64,000 nt of DNA from NCBI RefSeq assembly GCF_000474275.2, contig NZ_ATAE01000023.1:1-64000 (forward strand). The letters run 5' to 3'. The position numbers and the translations under genes are program-made. The notes beneath the pieces were generated by a model. It saw nothing but the letters and a program-made list of their open reading frames with translations. It had not been told where the DNA came from and did not search any database. Below, piece by piece: positions 21,185-32,150 of the stretch; position 1 is the first letter of the stretch, and every line of letters begins with the position of its first letter. The stretch comes from Alkalihalophilus marmarensis DSM 21297 (lineage in GTDB: Bacteria > Bacillota > Bacilli > Bacillales > Bacillaceae_D).

Positions 21185-22174
21185 ATGGAAACATGGAACG
21201 AATTAAAAGACAGTCAGCCGAAAGTTGTTCAATTATTACAGAGAAGTTTAGAAAAAGACCGTCTAGCTCACGCTTATTTATTTGAAGGAAGCAAGGGGAC
21301 AGGGAAGAAGCAAATTGCATTTCAGCTGGCAAAAAGCTTTTTATGTAAGAAGAGTGAAGGTGCAGAACCTTGCTTAGTTTGCGTTGATTGTAAACGTATT
21401 GAGCATCGCAATCACCCGGATGTTCACATTATTGAACCAGAAGGGCTTTCAATTAAAAAGCAACAGGTTGAACACTTGCAAAAAGAATTTACGTACCGCG
21501 GGGTAGAATCAGGCAAGAAAGTCTATATTGTTGACCAAGCAGATAAAATGACGGCGAGTGCTGAAAACAGTCTGCTTAAATTTCTAGAAGAACCAACTGC
21601 CCCGACTTTAGCTGTGCTGATGACAGAGCGAGCGAGCAGTGTGCTGCCTACAATTCAATCACGGAGTCAGCAATTAAGTTTTTCGCCTCTCCCAAGAGAA
21701 AAATTTATTGAACGTTTGGAAAAAGAAGGTATATCACGCACGCTAAGTACGTTAATAGCAGGTCTGACTCAAAGCTATGAAGAGGCAATTGCGCTAATGG
21801 AGTCAGATTGGATTGCACAAGCACGAAGCGTAGTGATACAATTAAACGAAGAGCTTTATGAAAGACCGCATCAAGTGTTCTTAACAATTCAGGATAAATG
21901 GATTCCTACATTTAAAGAACGACGTGAACTTGAACTCGGTCTTGATATGATTCTCTTATGGTTGCGAGACCTTTTATATACACAGGTCGGCAAAACGGAC
22001 CAATTAGTATTTGCTGACCAGCAGACGTTGCTAGAGCAGCAGGCCCTCTCTAGCTCGCAGGAGAAGACGAGTCAAAGCATGTCTTTTGTACTCGAAGCAA
22101 AGCGCCATTTAAGCGCCAATGTAAATCCGCAGCTGGTGATGGAGAAGTTGTTCTTTAGCATACAGGAGGGATAG
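21185..22174 (+). CDS. holB: DNA polymerase III subunit delta'
   Basis: Clamp-loader subunit. The 329 residues resemble the DnaX ATPase fold, with a P-loop-like EGSKGTGKKQ, a four-Cys zinc module (CLVCVDC and an upstream Cys), VYIVDQADKMTASAENSLLKF and the SRC-like loop as IQSRSQQL. The C-terminal collar domain is the more variable part. It follows darA directly and precedes ricT by 4 nt. Confidence 0.94.
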   Translation: METWNELKDSQPKVVQLLQRSLEKDRLAHAYLFEGSKGTGKKQIAFQLAKSFLCKKSEGAEPCLVCVDCKRIEHRNHPDVHIIEPEGLSIKKQQVEHLQKEFTYRGVESGKKVYIVDQADKMTASAENSLLKFLEEPTAPTLAVLMTERASSVLPTIQSRSQQLSFSPLPREKFIERLEKEGISRTLSTLIAGLTQSYEEAIALMESDWIAQARSVVIQLNEELYERPHQVFLTIQDKWIPTFKERRELELGLDMILLWLRDLLYTQVGKTDQLVFADQQTLLEQQALSSSQEKTSQSMSFVLEAKRHLSANVNPQLVMEKLFFSIQEG

Positions 22175-22178
22175 ACGG

Positions 22179-23009
22179 TTGCATCAAGTCGTAGGCGTCC
22201 GTTTTAAAAAAGCGGGCAAAATCTATTACTTCTCCCCAGGTGATTTAGAGCTTGAAAAAGGAGAAGCTGTCATCGTCGAAACATCAAGAGGTGTCGAGTA
22301 TGGCCGTGTGGTCATTGGTGTCAAATCTGTAGAGGAACAAGATGTCGTATTACCTTTAAAACAAGTGATCCGCATTGCTACAGAAAAGGACCGGCTGACT
22401 GTTCAAGAGAACCGTGAACAGGCTCAAAAGGCATTTGATGTTTGTACAGATAAAATTAATGAACATCAGCTTGATATGAAGCTAGTTGATGTTGAATATA
22501 CATTTGACCGCAATAAAGTATTGTTTTATTTTACAGCAGATGGTCGTATTGACTTTAGAGAGTTAGTTAAAGACCTTGCCGCTGTTTTTAGAACACGTAT
22601 TGAATTGCGTCAAATTGGAGTCCGAGATGAAGCGAAAATGCTCGGCGGGATTGGCCCATGTGGGAGAGTTTTATGTTGTTCATCATTTTTAGGTGATTTT
22701 GAACCGGTGTCAATAAAGATGGCAAAGGATCAGAACTTATCATTAAATCCAGCTAAGATATCTGGCTTATGCGGGCGTTTAATGTGTTGCTTAAAGTATG
22801 AAAATGATATGTATGAGTCAGCTAAAAAAGAATTGCCTGATGTAGGAAAACATATTAAAACTCCACATGGAAAAGGTAAAGTAGTAGGGCTGAATATGCT
22901 TGAGCGGCTCGTTCAAGTAGATATACTTGAAAGTGACGAAGGAGTTCTTGAGTTTACACTCGATGAGCTGACAGAACACAAAGTCGCAGCAGCTGAAGCC
23001 AGAGAATAA
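22179..23009 (+). CDS. ricT: PSP1-domain protein RicT (YaaT)
   Basis: A member of the RicA-RicF-RicT complex that in B. subtilis promotes RNase Y-dependent mRNA maturation and the Spo0 phosphorelay. The 276 residues show the PSP1 core: GVEYGRVV, RDEAKMLGGIGPCGRVLCCSS and SGLCGRLMCCLKYE. The Cys clusters are known to bind Fe-S clusters in the Ric complex. The start is TTG 22179, 8 nt after AGGAGGG at the end of holB. yabA follows after 15 nt. Confidence 0.95.
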   Translation: MHQVVGVRFKKAGKIYYFSPGDLELEKGEAVIVETSRGVEYGRVVIGVKSVEEQDVVLPLKQVIRIATEKDRLTVQENREQAQKAFDVCTDKINEHQLDMKLVDVEYTFDRNKVLFYFTADGRIDFRELVKDLAAVFRTRIELRQIGVRDEAKMLGGIGPCGRVLCCSSFLGDFEPVSIKMAKDQNLSLNPAKISGLCGRLMCCLKYENDMYESAKKELPDVGKHIKTPHGKGKVVGLNMLERLVQVDILESDEGVLEFTLDELTEHKVAAAEARE

Positions 23010-23024
23010 AGAGGTGGGAGCTAC

Positions 23025-23375
23025 GTGGAGAAAAAGGCAATCTTTCAAAAGGTGAGTCAAATTGAAGAACGGATCGGAGAGCTTCATCATGAGCTACGTG
23101 GCTTAAAAGAGCAGCTCGCCCACTTAATTGAAGAAAATCATTATATGCAAATAGAAAATGATAACTTAAGGAAGCGGCTCGACTCAGAAGAGGAACGAAC
23201 AAATGATAAGCCTCTTGAAGATAAAGCACAGAAGAAGCCGGTGGTGGGTGAAGGCTATGATAATTTAGCACGCCTTTATCAAGAAGGGTTTCATGTGTGT
23301 AATACTCATTATGGAAGCTTGCGTTCTGATGGTGATGATTGCCTCTTTTGCTTATCATTCTTGCATCAAAAATAA
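23025..23375 (+). CDS. yabA: Replication initiation-control protein YabA
   Basis: Negative regulator of chromosomal initiation that bridges DnaA and the DnaN clamp. The 116 residues begin with a leucine-zipper-like helix (about 1-60), then an acidic linker, and end in a zinc-binding region with a His (FHVCNTHYG) and CLFC. The start is GTG 23025, 9 nt after AGAGGTGGG. It is near-adjacent to ricT, as in B. subtilis. A strong terminator follows. Confidence 0.95.
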   Translation: MEKKAIFQKVSQIEERIGELHHELRGLKEQLAHLIEENHYMQIENDNLRKRLDSEEERTNDKPLEDKAQKKPVVGEGYDNLARLYQEGFHVCNTHYGSLRSDGDDCLFCLSFLHQK

Positions 23376-23394
23376 AGTTGATGTATGCCTCTTA

Positions 23395-23428
23395 AAAAGG
23401 CCTTCCATTTTAAAAGGAAGGCCTTTTG
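23395..23428 (+). terminator. yabA terminator
   Basis: AAAAGGCCTTCC (23395-23406) pairs perfectly with GGAAGGCCTTTT (23416-23427). Confidence 0.92.
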
Positions 23429-23484
23429 TTTACATAGAAAACGTTTAAGCAGTGTTTAAGACAATAGAAAGGTAGTTGGACAGT

Positions 23485-24225
23485 TTGGATAATCTATACC
23501 AGGATGAGCGAATTGATTATATTGCCGGGACAGATCTAAAAGTCATTCAAAGTCCATCGGTATTCTCATTTTCAATAGATGCCATCTTACTCGCCCGCTT
23601 TACTTATCTTCCCATACAAAAAGGAAACATTCTCGATTTATGTTCTGGCAATGGAGTCATTCCTCTTGTATTAAGCACCCGCACAAAAGCAACGATTACA
23701 GGTGTTGAAATCCAAGAAAGACTATGGGACATGGCTCGGCGAAATGAGGAATTAAATAAATTGAACCAGCAGCTTCATTTTGAGTTAGCGGATCTTAATC
23801 AACTGCCGCCATCGATAAAAAAAGGCAGCTTTGATGTGGTGACATGTAATCCGCCTTATTTTGAAACCGTATCTGAAGAAGAGAAGAATAAAAATCTTCA
23901 TTTAGCCATTGCAAGACATGAAATTCACTGCTCATTAGAAGATGTGATTCGCGTATGCAGCCAATATGTTAAACAAAAGGGGAAAGTGACGCTTGTCCAT
24001 CGTCCGGAGCGTTTAAGTGATATCATTTACTTAATGAAGAACTACAGAATTGAACCAAAACGAATGCAGCTCGTTCACCCGAAAAAGGGCAAGGAGGCAA
24101 ACATTGTGTTAATAGAGGGTATTAAAGATGGAAGCTCTGGTCTTAAGTGCTTGCCCCCTTTAACTGTTTATGGACTTGACGGGGAATATACAAAGGAATT
24201 TGAAGAGGTGTATATCGGATCATGA
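23485..24225 (+). CDS. trmN6: tRNA1(Val) (adenine-N6)-methyltransferase-like
   Basis: An SAM-dependent N6-adenine methyltransferase, B. subtilis YabB type, thought to modify A37 of a valine tRNA. The SAM-binding motif I is LDLCSGNGVIPLVLS; the catalytic motif IV is CNPPY. TTG 23485 gives the N-terminus MDNLYQDERIDY, which aligns with YabB; TTG 23476 is in frame and nearer the ribosome-binding site GAAAGG, so the start is not certain. It overlaps yazA by 4 nt and heads a trmN6-yazA-rsmI operon. Confidence 0.9.
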   Translation: MDNLYQDERIDYIAGTDLKVIQSPSVFSFSIDAILLARFTYLPIQKGNILDLCSGNGVIPLVLSTRTKATITGVEIQERLWDMARRNEELNKLNQQLHFELADLNQLPPSIKKGSFDVVTCNPPYFETVSEEEKNKNLHLAIARHEIHCSLEDVIRVCSQYVKQKGKVTLVHRPERLSDIIYLMKNYRIEPKRMQLVHPKKGKEANIVLIEGIKDGSSGLKCLPPLTVYGLDGEYTKEFEEVYIGS

Positions 24226-24491
24226 GCCATTATGTCTATATTCTTGAATGCAGCGACCACAGCTGGTATACAGGTTATACGACAGATGTAGGTAGAAGAC
24301 TAGATATGCATAGCTCAGGCAAAGGTGCGAAGTATACAAAAGGACGAGGTCCGTTCACGCTTAAGTATGTACAAGAATTCGAAACGAAAAAAGAAGCACT
24401 TCAAGAAGAGTATGCTATTAAGAAGTTGAGTAGAAAGCAGAAGGAACGTTACGTTTTAGAGAGTGGTGAAAACAATGAAAGAACAAGCTAG
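24222..24491 (+). CDS. yazA: GIY-YIG domain protein (YazA-like)
   Basis: An 89-residue single-domain GIY-YIG protein of the UPF0213 type. The signature is present as YVYILECSDHSWYTGYTTD, with the Arg in DVGRRLDMH and Glu in LQEEYAIKKL. Standalone proteins of this kind look nuclease-like, but a function for YazA is not established to my knowledge. It overlaps trmN6 and rsmI. Confidence 0.9.
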   Translation: MSHYVYILECSDHSWYTGYTTDVGRRLDMHSSGKGAKYTKGRGPFTLKYVQEFETKKEALQEEYAIKKLSRKQKERYVLESGENNERTS

Positions 24492-25338
24492 TTTTAGAGG
24501 TGATACGGATTTTGGCGTCATTTATTTGGTGCCAACACCAATTGGTAACCTAGAAGACATGACCTTCCGTGCCATCCGTACATTAAAAGAAGCAGACTAT
24601 ATTGCTGCTGAAGATACGAGACAATCTAAGAAGCTTTGTAATCATTTTGAGATTACAACACCTTTGTTGAGATATGATGAGCATAATAAAGAAAAAGCAG
24701 GAAATACGCTGATTGAAAAAGTAAAAGAAGGAAAAACAATTGCACTTGTAAGTGATGCGGGTATGCCAGCCATTTCAGATCCAGGACATGACCTTGTCAA
24801 GCTAGCCATTGCAGAAGACATTTCTGTCATATCACTTCCGGGCCCGAATGCAGCTCTCACAAGCCTGATCGCCTCAGGCCTTAATACAGAATCCTTCTTC
24901 TTTGCGGGCTTTTTGCCGCGTCAGAAGAAAAACAGGACCGAAACCCTTGAGGAGCTGAAAGTGATCAAAGCAACACTTATGTTTTATGAGGCTCCTCATC
25001 GCTTAAAAGAGACTTTAGAAGCCATGCATCAAACCTTGGGAAACAGAAAAATAACCATTTGCCGGGAGTTAACAAAGAAGTTTGAAGAGTATCAGCGTGG
25101 CACGTTAGAAGAAGCTATTGAATGGTGTAAAACTGGTACAGTGAAAGGAGAATTTTGCCTGATTGTAGAAGGTTTAACAGAAGAAATTAAAGAGGACAAG
25201 TGGTGGGACGAGCTAGATCTTAATCAGCATGTAGAACATTATATTGCTCTAGGAATGCCTTCAAAAACAGCGATAAAACAAGCTGCAGCTGATCGGAATC
25301 TGCCTAAGCGAGAAGTATATCAGGCATATCATACGTAA
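24475..25338 (+). CDS. rsmI: 16S rRNA (cytidine-2'-O)-methyltransferase RsmI
   Basis: Methylates the ribose of C1402 in 16S rRNA. The 287 residues belong to the tetrapyrrole-methylase fold: YLVPTPIGNLEDMTFRAIRT at the N-terminus, AAEDTRQSKKL, VSDAGMPAISDPG and LPGPNAALTSLIASGL. The C-terminal domain ends in a helix-turn-helix-like segment (SKTAIKQAAADRNLPKREVY). ATG 24475 overlaps yazA by 17 nt; an upstream GTG at 24463 would lengthen it by four residues. Confidence 0.95.
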   Translation: MKEQASFRGDTDFGVIYLVPTPIGNLEDMTFRAIRTLKEADYIAAEDTRQSKKLCNHFEITTPLLRYDEHNKEKAGNTLIEKVKEGKTIALVSDAGMPAISDPGHDLVKLAIAEDISVISLPGPNAALTSLIASGLNTESFFFAGFLPRQKKNRTETLEELKVIKATLMFYEAPHRLKETLEAMHQTLGNRKITICRELTKKFEEYQRGTLEEAIEWCKTGTVKGEFCLIVEGLTEEIKEDKWWDELDLNQHVEHYIALGMPSKTAIKQAAADRNLPKREVYQAYHT

Positions 25339-25344
25339 TACAAA

Positions 25345-25373
25345 AAAAGACTCTGGATAACAGAGTCTTTTAT
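25345..25373. terminator. Bidirectional terminator between rsmI and abrB
   Basis: AAAAGACTCTG (25345-25355) pairs with CAGAGTCTTTT (25361-25371) around a 5-nt loop, with A/T runs on both sides at a convergent junction. Confidence 0.92.
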
Positions 25374-25386
25374 CATAAAGGGTTTA

Positions 25387-25677
25387 TTAAGATTGTGTTG
25401 AACGAGAAACGTAATCTTGTAATTCTTTAATGATATCTTGAGCACCTTGTGGGCTAAGGATGATTTTACCGCCTGCAATAGAAAGGTTATCATCAGAAAC
25501 TTCACCAGTAATTTGGCAAGTCATGTTTGGCTTATATTTCTTTAGAATGATGCGATCGTTATCAACGTAGATCTCAAGAGCATCCTTCTCTGCAATATCA
25601 AGTGTGCGGCGTAGTTCAATTGGAATAACTACACGACCTAATTCATCAACTTTACGTACAATACCTGTAGATTTCAT
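25387..25677 (-). CDS. abrB: Transition-state regulator AbrB
   Basis: A DNA-binding repressor of stationary-phase and sporulation genes during growth. The 96 residues have the N-terminal swapped-hairpin domain (KSTGIVRKVDELGRVVIPIE) and a short C-terminal multimerisation domain containing CQITGEVSDDN. It is almost collinear with B. subtilis AbrB. It is transcribed leftward, as in B. subtilis, from a promoter at 25755-25783 followed by a perfect Spo0A box. spoVT at 47856 is a longer relative with the same N-terminal domain. Confidence 0.97.
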   Translation of the reverse strand: MKSTGIVRKVDELGRVVIPIELRRTLDIAEKDALEIYVDNDRIILKKYKPNMTCQITGEVSDDNLSIAGGKIILSPQGAQDIIKELQDYVSRSTQS

Positions 25678-25720
25678 TATAAATCGTCTCCTCTCAGACT
25701 AAAAAATATTTATAAGTTTA

Positions 25721-25737
25721 TGTGTCATTATTCGACA
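25721..25737 (-). promoter_or_regulatory. Spo0A box region in the abrB leader
   Basis: Read leftward, TGTCGAA (25737-25731) is a perfect 0A box, followed after three bases by the degenerate TGACACA. It lies just downstream of the -10, as at B. subtilis abrB, where phosphorylated Spo0A represses. Confidence 0.8.
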
Positions 25738-25754
25738 TTTTTCTCTCTGTTTTT

Positions 25755-25783
25755 AGAATACCAGTGTTTCCAAAACAAGTCAA
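25755..25783 (-). promoter_or_regulatory. abrB promoter (sigma-A)
   Basis: Reading leftward: TTGACT (25783-25778), 17 nt, TATTCT (25760-25755). Confidence 0.75.
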
Positions 25784-25879
25784 TTAATTTATAAATATTT
25801 TTATATAAAAACACATGTAATTTATTCCATCTCTATAAACCTTGGTATATCAGCTTTTTTAAAAGGAGGTAAATAAAGT

Positions 25880-26842
25880 ATGTTGAACCTATCCCCAGAT
25901 CTTGCAAGAAAGTTAGAAGGTATAGGAAACGAATTAAAAACGATCTACGCTGATTCGACAAATGAAAAAGAGTTTATTCGACAAAAGTTGCGTGACTCTG
26001 GCACTTACTTTCGACAAATGGAGTCGCTTTCGACAAGAACTTTGTCGAATTGGTTAAATGGTCGTGAGATAGCAGGAGTGGATGGGTCTGTGAATCAAAC
26101 AAAAGGACAACCGCCGCATCTTCTTTATTTATTCCAAGCATTAGCCAAAACCATCTCAGGACATGAATGCAGAGAGTCAGATGTCTACACTCCTTTGCTT
26201 GATACAAAAGAAGAGATTGAACAGGAGAAACAGCCGATGAAATGGCGGTCTCATTTATTAGCTAAAATTGAACTTGAGGTAGCTAAGAAATTAATAGAAG
26301 AAAAGGATATAGGATTCCTTATGATGGACGGGGCTTTATATCATTATAGGATTGATGCTCCGGAAGAATGGGAAAGTTTACGACTTCTTGCTTTAGAGAA
26401 AGACGTGCTCCTTGTTGGGGTATCAGAGGAAATTACGACAGAAAATTTGATTAAACTGCCAGCTTTCAAAGATCATGCTAGAAAACCTCATACGTATGAC
26501 CGTGATTTGTTGTTTGGTAAACTTAATCGAGGCGAGATGATTCATTTAGAAGACATTCAACAAAAGGCAGGCTTGTCATCATCATGGATGCGACCTAGCT
26601 CAGCACCTAGTATTACAGGATTTGACCTCTTAATTGAGCAGGTTGAGAAACGAGATCTGGTCTCTGATCTCCTCTATACCCTTACACCAAAGGATGGGAG
26701 AGGCATCCCTTTTTGGCTGGATCATGTCGATCGGGATGTTCGAGTGACAGACCGCCTAGTAGAAGCGTTAGTTGAGCAATACATTGACCCGGAAATTAAA
26801 CAACGTTTGTTTATACAAAAACGTCAAGACAGACCTTATTAA
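25880..26842 (+). CDS. nurA: NurA-domain nuclease
   Basis: A 320-residue protein with a recognisable NurA nuclease core. The N-terminal helical part leads to AGVDGSVN (Asp68, likely metal ligand); a second acidic motif is MMDGALY (Asp150), then LLVGVSEE, where NurA proteins have a VS(K) strand, and a C-terminal FWLDHVDRDVRVTDRL. NurA enzymes are Mn-dependent 5'-3' nucleases that act with the HerA translocase in DNA end resection. The ATG follows AAAAGGAGGT. The herA gene starts 12 nt after the stop. It is not at this locus in B. subtilis. The family assignment is from motifs only. Confidence 0.8.
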   Translation: MLNLSPDLARKLEGIGNELKTIYADSTNEKEFIRQKLRDSGTYFRQMESLSTRTLSNWLNGREIAGVDGSVNQTKGQPPHLLYLFQALAKTISGHECRESDVYTPLLDTKEEIEQEKQPMKWRSHLLAKIELEVAKKLIEEKDIGFLMMDGALYHYRIDAPEEWESLRLLALEKDVLLVGVSEEITTENLIKLPAFKDHARKPHTYDRDLLFGKLNRGEMIHLEDIQQKAGLSSSWMRPSSAPSITGFDLLIEQVEKRDLVSDLLYTLTPKDGRGIPFWLDHVDRDVRVTDRLVEALVEQYIDPEIKQRLFIQKRQDRPY

Positions 26843-26854
26843 GGAGGAATACGA

Positions 26855-28687
26855 ATGCAAATTGTAGGGGTTACGACTCAGCATGAAGTATATGTTGCAT
26901 CCAAAGAGCATAAGTTCCGGATGAATGAAATGGTTGTGATAGAAGATCAGTCATTAAAAAATCCTAAAGGAGAAGTAGTCGAAACTTTCTCCTATAACCG
27001 TTATATTCCAATGGGATTTGATAAGGGAATTGTCGATGATCAAGTACTGAAAACGTTAGAGCATATTGGATATGATATTGGAGCTGATGATATTCATCTA
27101 GCAAAGGTACGTCTTTTTGAAGAGGCACCGCAGCCTATTCAGACTGGGGCCAGAATCAGGCATCCAGAGTTTCATGAAATTGAATCGCTGCTTGTACATT
27201 CTAACCCGACAGATGGGATGGTGCTTGGGGAAGTGAAATCAACGGATTTTATTGCACCCAGTCTGCCAGATTCCTTAAACGGGCTGTTACATATTCAAGA
27301 AGAAGATAATCCTCGTCCTCAAAACGGTGTTCCGTTTATCTTTGATATTCGTGCAATGCAGCAATACCCTCATATCGGGGTTTTTGGCGGTTCTGGTTCA
27401 GGTAAGTCATTTGGCCTGCGTGTAATGCTTGAGGAATTGATGAAACTTCAAATTCCAACGATCGTATTTGACCCCCATTTTGAAATGAATTTCGCTGCTG
27501 CAGCGAGCGGAATAGATGATGCCCCGTCTTATCATGATCGCTATACGGTGGTACAGATTGGCCGTGATGTCGGGGTTGACTTTTCAGCTTTATCAACGAG
27601 AGATGTAGAGAGGCTTCTTCAAGCAGCGGGATCTCTTAGTGAATCTATGGTCAATGTCATTCAAACGATTCACAAGCGTAAAGACAGCTATCAGTCTTTC
27701 AGTGATCGTGTCGCCAATTTGGCAGAAGCACTTGAGCTTGGAAAACAGAAGGTAGAGGGCTTCCTTCATGATGGGGGGATGTCACGCGAGGAGATTTCGA
27801 AATACACGACATTCAAAAAGTTGTTAGATCAATTTGGCAGCCTGCCGCTAGCATCAGTTAAAGGGATTCAGTGGCGGGTGAATCGCTTAAATCAAGCAGG
27901 TTTATTCCAGCAAAATATTCGGGCGATTGAACAAGGCATTCATGCAGGACAGCTTGTTGTAGTCCAAGGTGCTGTATGGCTTCTGCAAGTTTTCTCAAGC
28001 TATGTGATTGGCTCGCTATACGGAAAGCGGCGCGCTTATAAAGATGCGAAGCTTCAGCAGCAGCAAGGAGAGTTTTTCCCGCCATTTGTCGTTGTAACGG
28101 ATGAGGCACATAACTTCGCTCCAAAAGGCTACGATGCCCCGGCAAAATCAGTCTTAAAAGAAATTGCTCAAGAAGGCAGGAAGTATGGGGTATTTTTAAT
28201 TTTTGCTACTCAAAGACCAACGCTGCTTGATGAAACCATTACAGCGCAGTTGAACTCGAAATTCGTATTCAGAACGGTCAGGGGGACAGATATACAGACG
28301 ATAAAAGAAGAAACAGACTTAACTCATGATGAAGGAAAACGCCTGCCGTATTTGCGAAGTGGTGATGTATTCGTATCCTCCGCTATCATTGGAAGGACAA
28401 TGGCTGTGCGGATAAGATTAGCTCATTCTGCCAGCCCGCATACGCTAAACCCATTTGATGAATTAAGACAAATGACCGAAGCTGGAGATGAAGCGGTGCT
28501 TACCGCTCTAAAACCACATCTTCCGATCGCTGAGATGAGTATAATGAAGGAACTTGACACATTAAATAAAGAAGCACAAAAAAGCTGGGACGTTCAATCG
28601 TGGAAACAAGAGCTTGAACGCCTGTGTCAGCAAGGAAAATTAACAAAACAAAAGACCCCTTTTGCTACGCTTTATGATCGCTCTTGA
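26855..28687 (+). CDS. herA: HerA-type ATPase / DNA translocase
   Basis: A 610-residue hexameric-ATPase-type protein. The N-terminal ~90 residues resemble the HAS-barrel that docks NurA. Walker A is GGSGSGKS (178-185), Walker B VVTDEAH (413-419), and a sensor-like LIFATQRP follows. The ATPase core is interrupted by a helical insertion, as in HerA/FtsK relatives. In archaea and Deinococcus HerA pumps DNA into the NurA nuclease. Together with the adjacent nurA gene it forms a probable two-gene operon (RBS AAGGAGG, 12-nt gap). Whether it serves repair or phage defence here is not visible. Confidence 0.85.
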   Translation: MQIVGVTTQHEVYVASKEHKFRMNEMVVIEDQSLKNPKGEVVETFSYNRYIPMGFDKGIVDDQVLKTLEHIGYDIGADDIHLAKVRLFEEAPQPIQTGARIRHPEFHEIESLLVHSNPTDGMVLGEVKSTDFIAPSLPDSLNGLLHIQEEDNPRPQNGVPFIFDIRAMQQYPHIGVFGGSGSGKSFGLRVMLEELMKLQIPTIVFDPHFEMNFAAAASGIDDAPSYHDRYTVVQIGRDVGVDFSALSTRDVERLLQAAGSLSESMVNVIQTIHKRKDSYQSFSDRVANLAEALELGKQKVEGFLHDGGMSREEISKYTTFKKLLDQFGSLPLASVKGIQWRVNRLNQAGLFQQNIRAIEQGIHAGQLVVVQGAVWLLQVFSSYVIGSLYGKRRAYKDAKLQQQQGEFFPPFVVVTDEAHNFAPKGYDAPAKSVLKEIAQEGRKYGVFLIFATQRPTLLDETITAQLNSKFVFRTVRGTDIQTIKEETDLTHDEGKRLPYLRSGDVFVSSAIIGRTMAVRIRLAHSASPHTLNPFDELRQMTEAGDEAVLTALKPHLPIAEMSIMKELDTLNKEAQKSWDVQSWKQELERLCQQGKLTKQKTPFATLYDRS

Positions 28688-28794
28688 CAGTTGGCTCTTT
28701 AGTTCGGTATATTTTGGATAGATTCTTGGGATAATTGAAATAAATACAATGTATATTTGTGATCCAATGACGGGATAAGTACATGTATGACCTA

Positions 28795-31066
<2,272 letters not shown>

Positions 31067-31077
31067 TCGAATAAAGT

Positions 31078-31110
31078 CAAAAGGAGAAGAGACATGCTTC
31101 TCCTTTTGTT
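31078..31110 (+). terminator. metS terminator
   Basis: CAAAAGGAGAAG (31078-31089) pairs with CTTCTCCTTTTG (31097-31108), a perfect 12-bp stem. Confidence 0.9.
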
Positions 31111-31151
31111 ATTTATTTTACTAATATAATTTGCTAGGAGGCAGTGTAAAA

Positions 31152-31922
31152 ATGTTATTTGATACACATGTACACTTAAATGCTGATCAGTTTGAAGATG
31201 ATGTAGAAGAGGTAATCAACCGGGCTAAAGAAGCCGGGGTAAGTGAAATGGTTGTTGTCGGATTTGACGAAAAAACAATTAATCGCGCGCTCGAGTTAAT
31301 AGAAAAATACGATATGTTATATGCTGCTGTTGGCTGGCACCCTGTAGATGCAATTGATATGAAAGATGAACACTTAGTTTGGCTAGAAGAGCTTGCTGCA
31401 AATCCGAAAGTCGTCGCATTAGGTGAGATGGGACTAGATTATCATTGGGACAAATCTCCAAAAGAAGTTCAAAAAGAGGTATTTAGAAAACAAATTCAGC
31501 TGGCTAAGAAGGTTAAGCTGCCGATTGTCATTCATAATCGTGAAGCAGATCAGGATATTGTCGATATTCTTGAGGAAGAAAAGGCAGAAGAAGTCGGCGG
31601 TATTATGCATTGTTTTGGTGGAAGTGTGGAAATTGCCGAAAGGTGCTTAAAGATGAATTTCTATATTTCACTTGGGGGACCCGTCACTTTTAAAAATGCA
31701 AAAAGGCCCAAAGAGGTAGCGAAGCATATTCCAATGGACCGTTTATTAATCGAAACGGATTGTCCGTATCTTGCCCCGCATCCATACAGAGGAAAACGTA
31801 ATGAGCCGGCGTATGTGAAGCTTGTTGCAGAAGAAATTGCCGGGCTAAAAGAGGTAAATGTAGATGAGGTGGCGAATACAACTCGTGAGAATGCAAAAAG
31901 ACTTTTTGGCATAAATCGATAG
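31152..31922 (+). CDS. tatD: TatD family metal-dependent deoxyribonuclease
   Basis: A TIM-barrel metal-dependent hydrolase, B. subtilis YabD type, with 3'-5' exonuclease or DNase activity in characterised relatives. The 256 residues contain FDTHVHLN (metal-binding His pair), GEMGLDYHW (Glu/Asp), IVIHNREAD, GIMHCFGG and ETDCPYLAP. ATG 31152 follows AGGAGG by 10 nt; the upstream TTG overlaps that site. It lies between metS and yabE, as in B. subtilis. No convincing terminator follows. Confidence 0.95.
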   Translation: MLFDTHVHLNADQFEDDVEEVINRAKEAGVSEMVVVGFDEKTINRALELIEKYDMLYAAVGWHPVDAIDMKDEHLVWLEELAANPKVVALGEMGLDYHWDKSPKEVQKEVFRKQIQLAKKVKLPIVIHNREADQDIVDILEEEKAEEVGGIMHCFGGSVEIAERCLKMNFYISLGGPVTFKNAKRPKEVAKHIPMDRLLIETDCPYLAPHPYRGKRNEPAYVKLVAEEIAGLKEVNVDEVANTTRENAKRLFGINR

Positions 31923-32091
31923 CAGGTTTTGTCGCTATGTGACGGGGCTTGTCTATAAACTTTTTTATTCGTTTTTGTTCTACACGACTAAGGACTCGCA
32001 TAGAGTGGACGTGTCGAGAAGTTGGGGTTTTCTTAGCCGCATTTTTCATAGATAATAAAGTCGATGCGGCAAGATGCCCAAATTTAGTCAG

Positions 32092-32121
32092 TTGACAAAA
32101 AGGAGGTACAGTGTTTATAAT
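32092..32121 (+). promoter_or_regulatory. yabE promoter (sigma-A)
   Basis: TTGACA (32092-32097), 18-nt spacer, TATAAT (32116-32121): both hexamers are at consensus. The spacer holds a Shine-Dalgarno-like AGGAGGT that cannot act as a ribosome-binding site because it precedes the transcription start. Confidence 0.88.
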
Positions 32122-32150
32122 TCGGACGTTGAGAAGGAGGAATGGATGAC

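Noticed and set aside
22954-23358. 134-codon open frame antisense to yabA
   Set aside because: Fully opposite ricT and yabA, no ribosome-binding site, and composition explained by the coding strand.
26855-28687. FtsK/SpoIIIE translocase
   Set aside because: No membrane segments or gamma domain; the HAS-barrel-like N-terminus and adjacent nurA support HerA.
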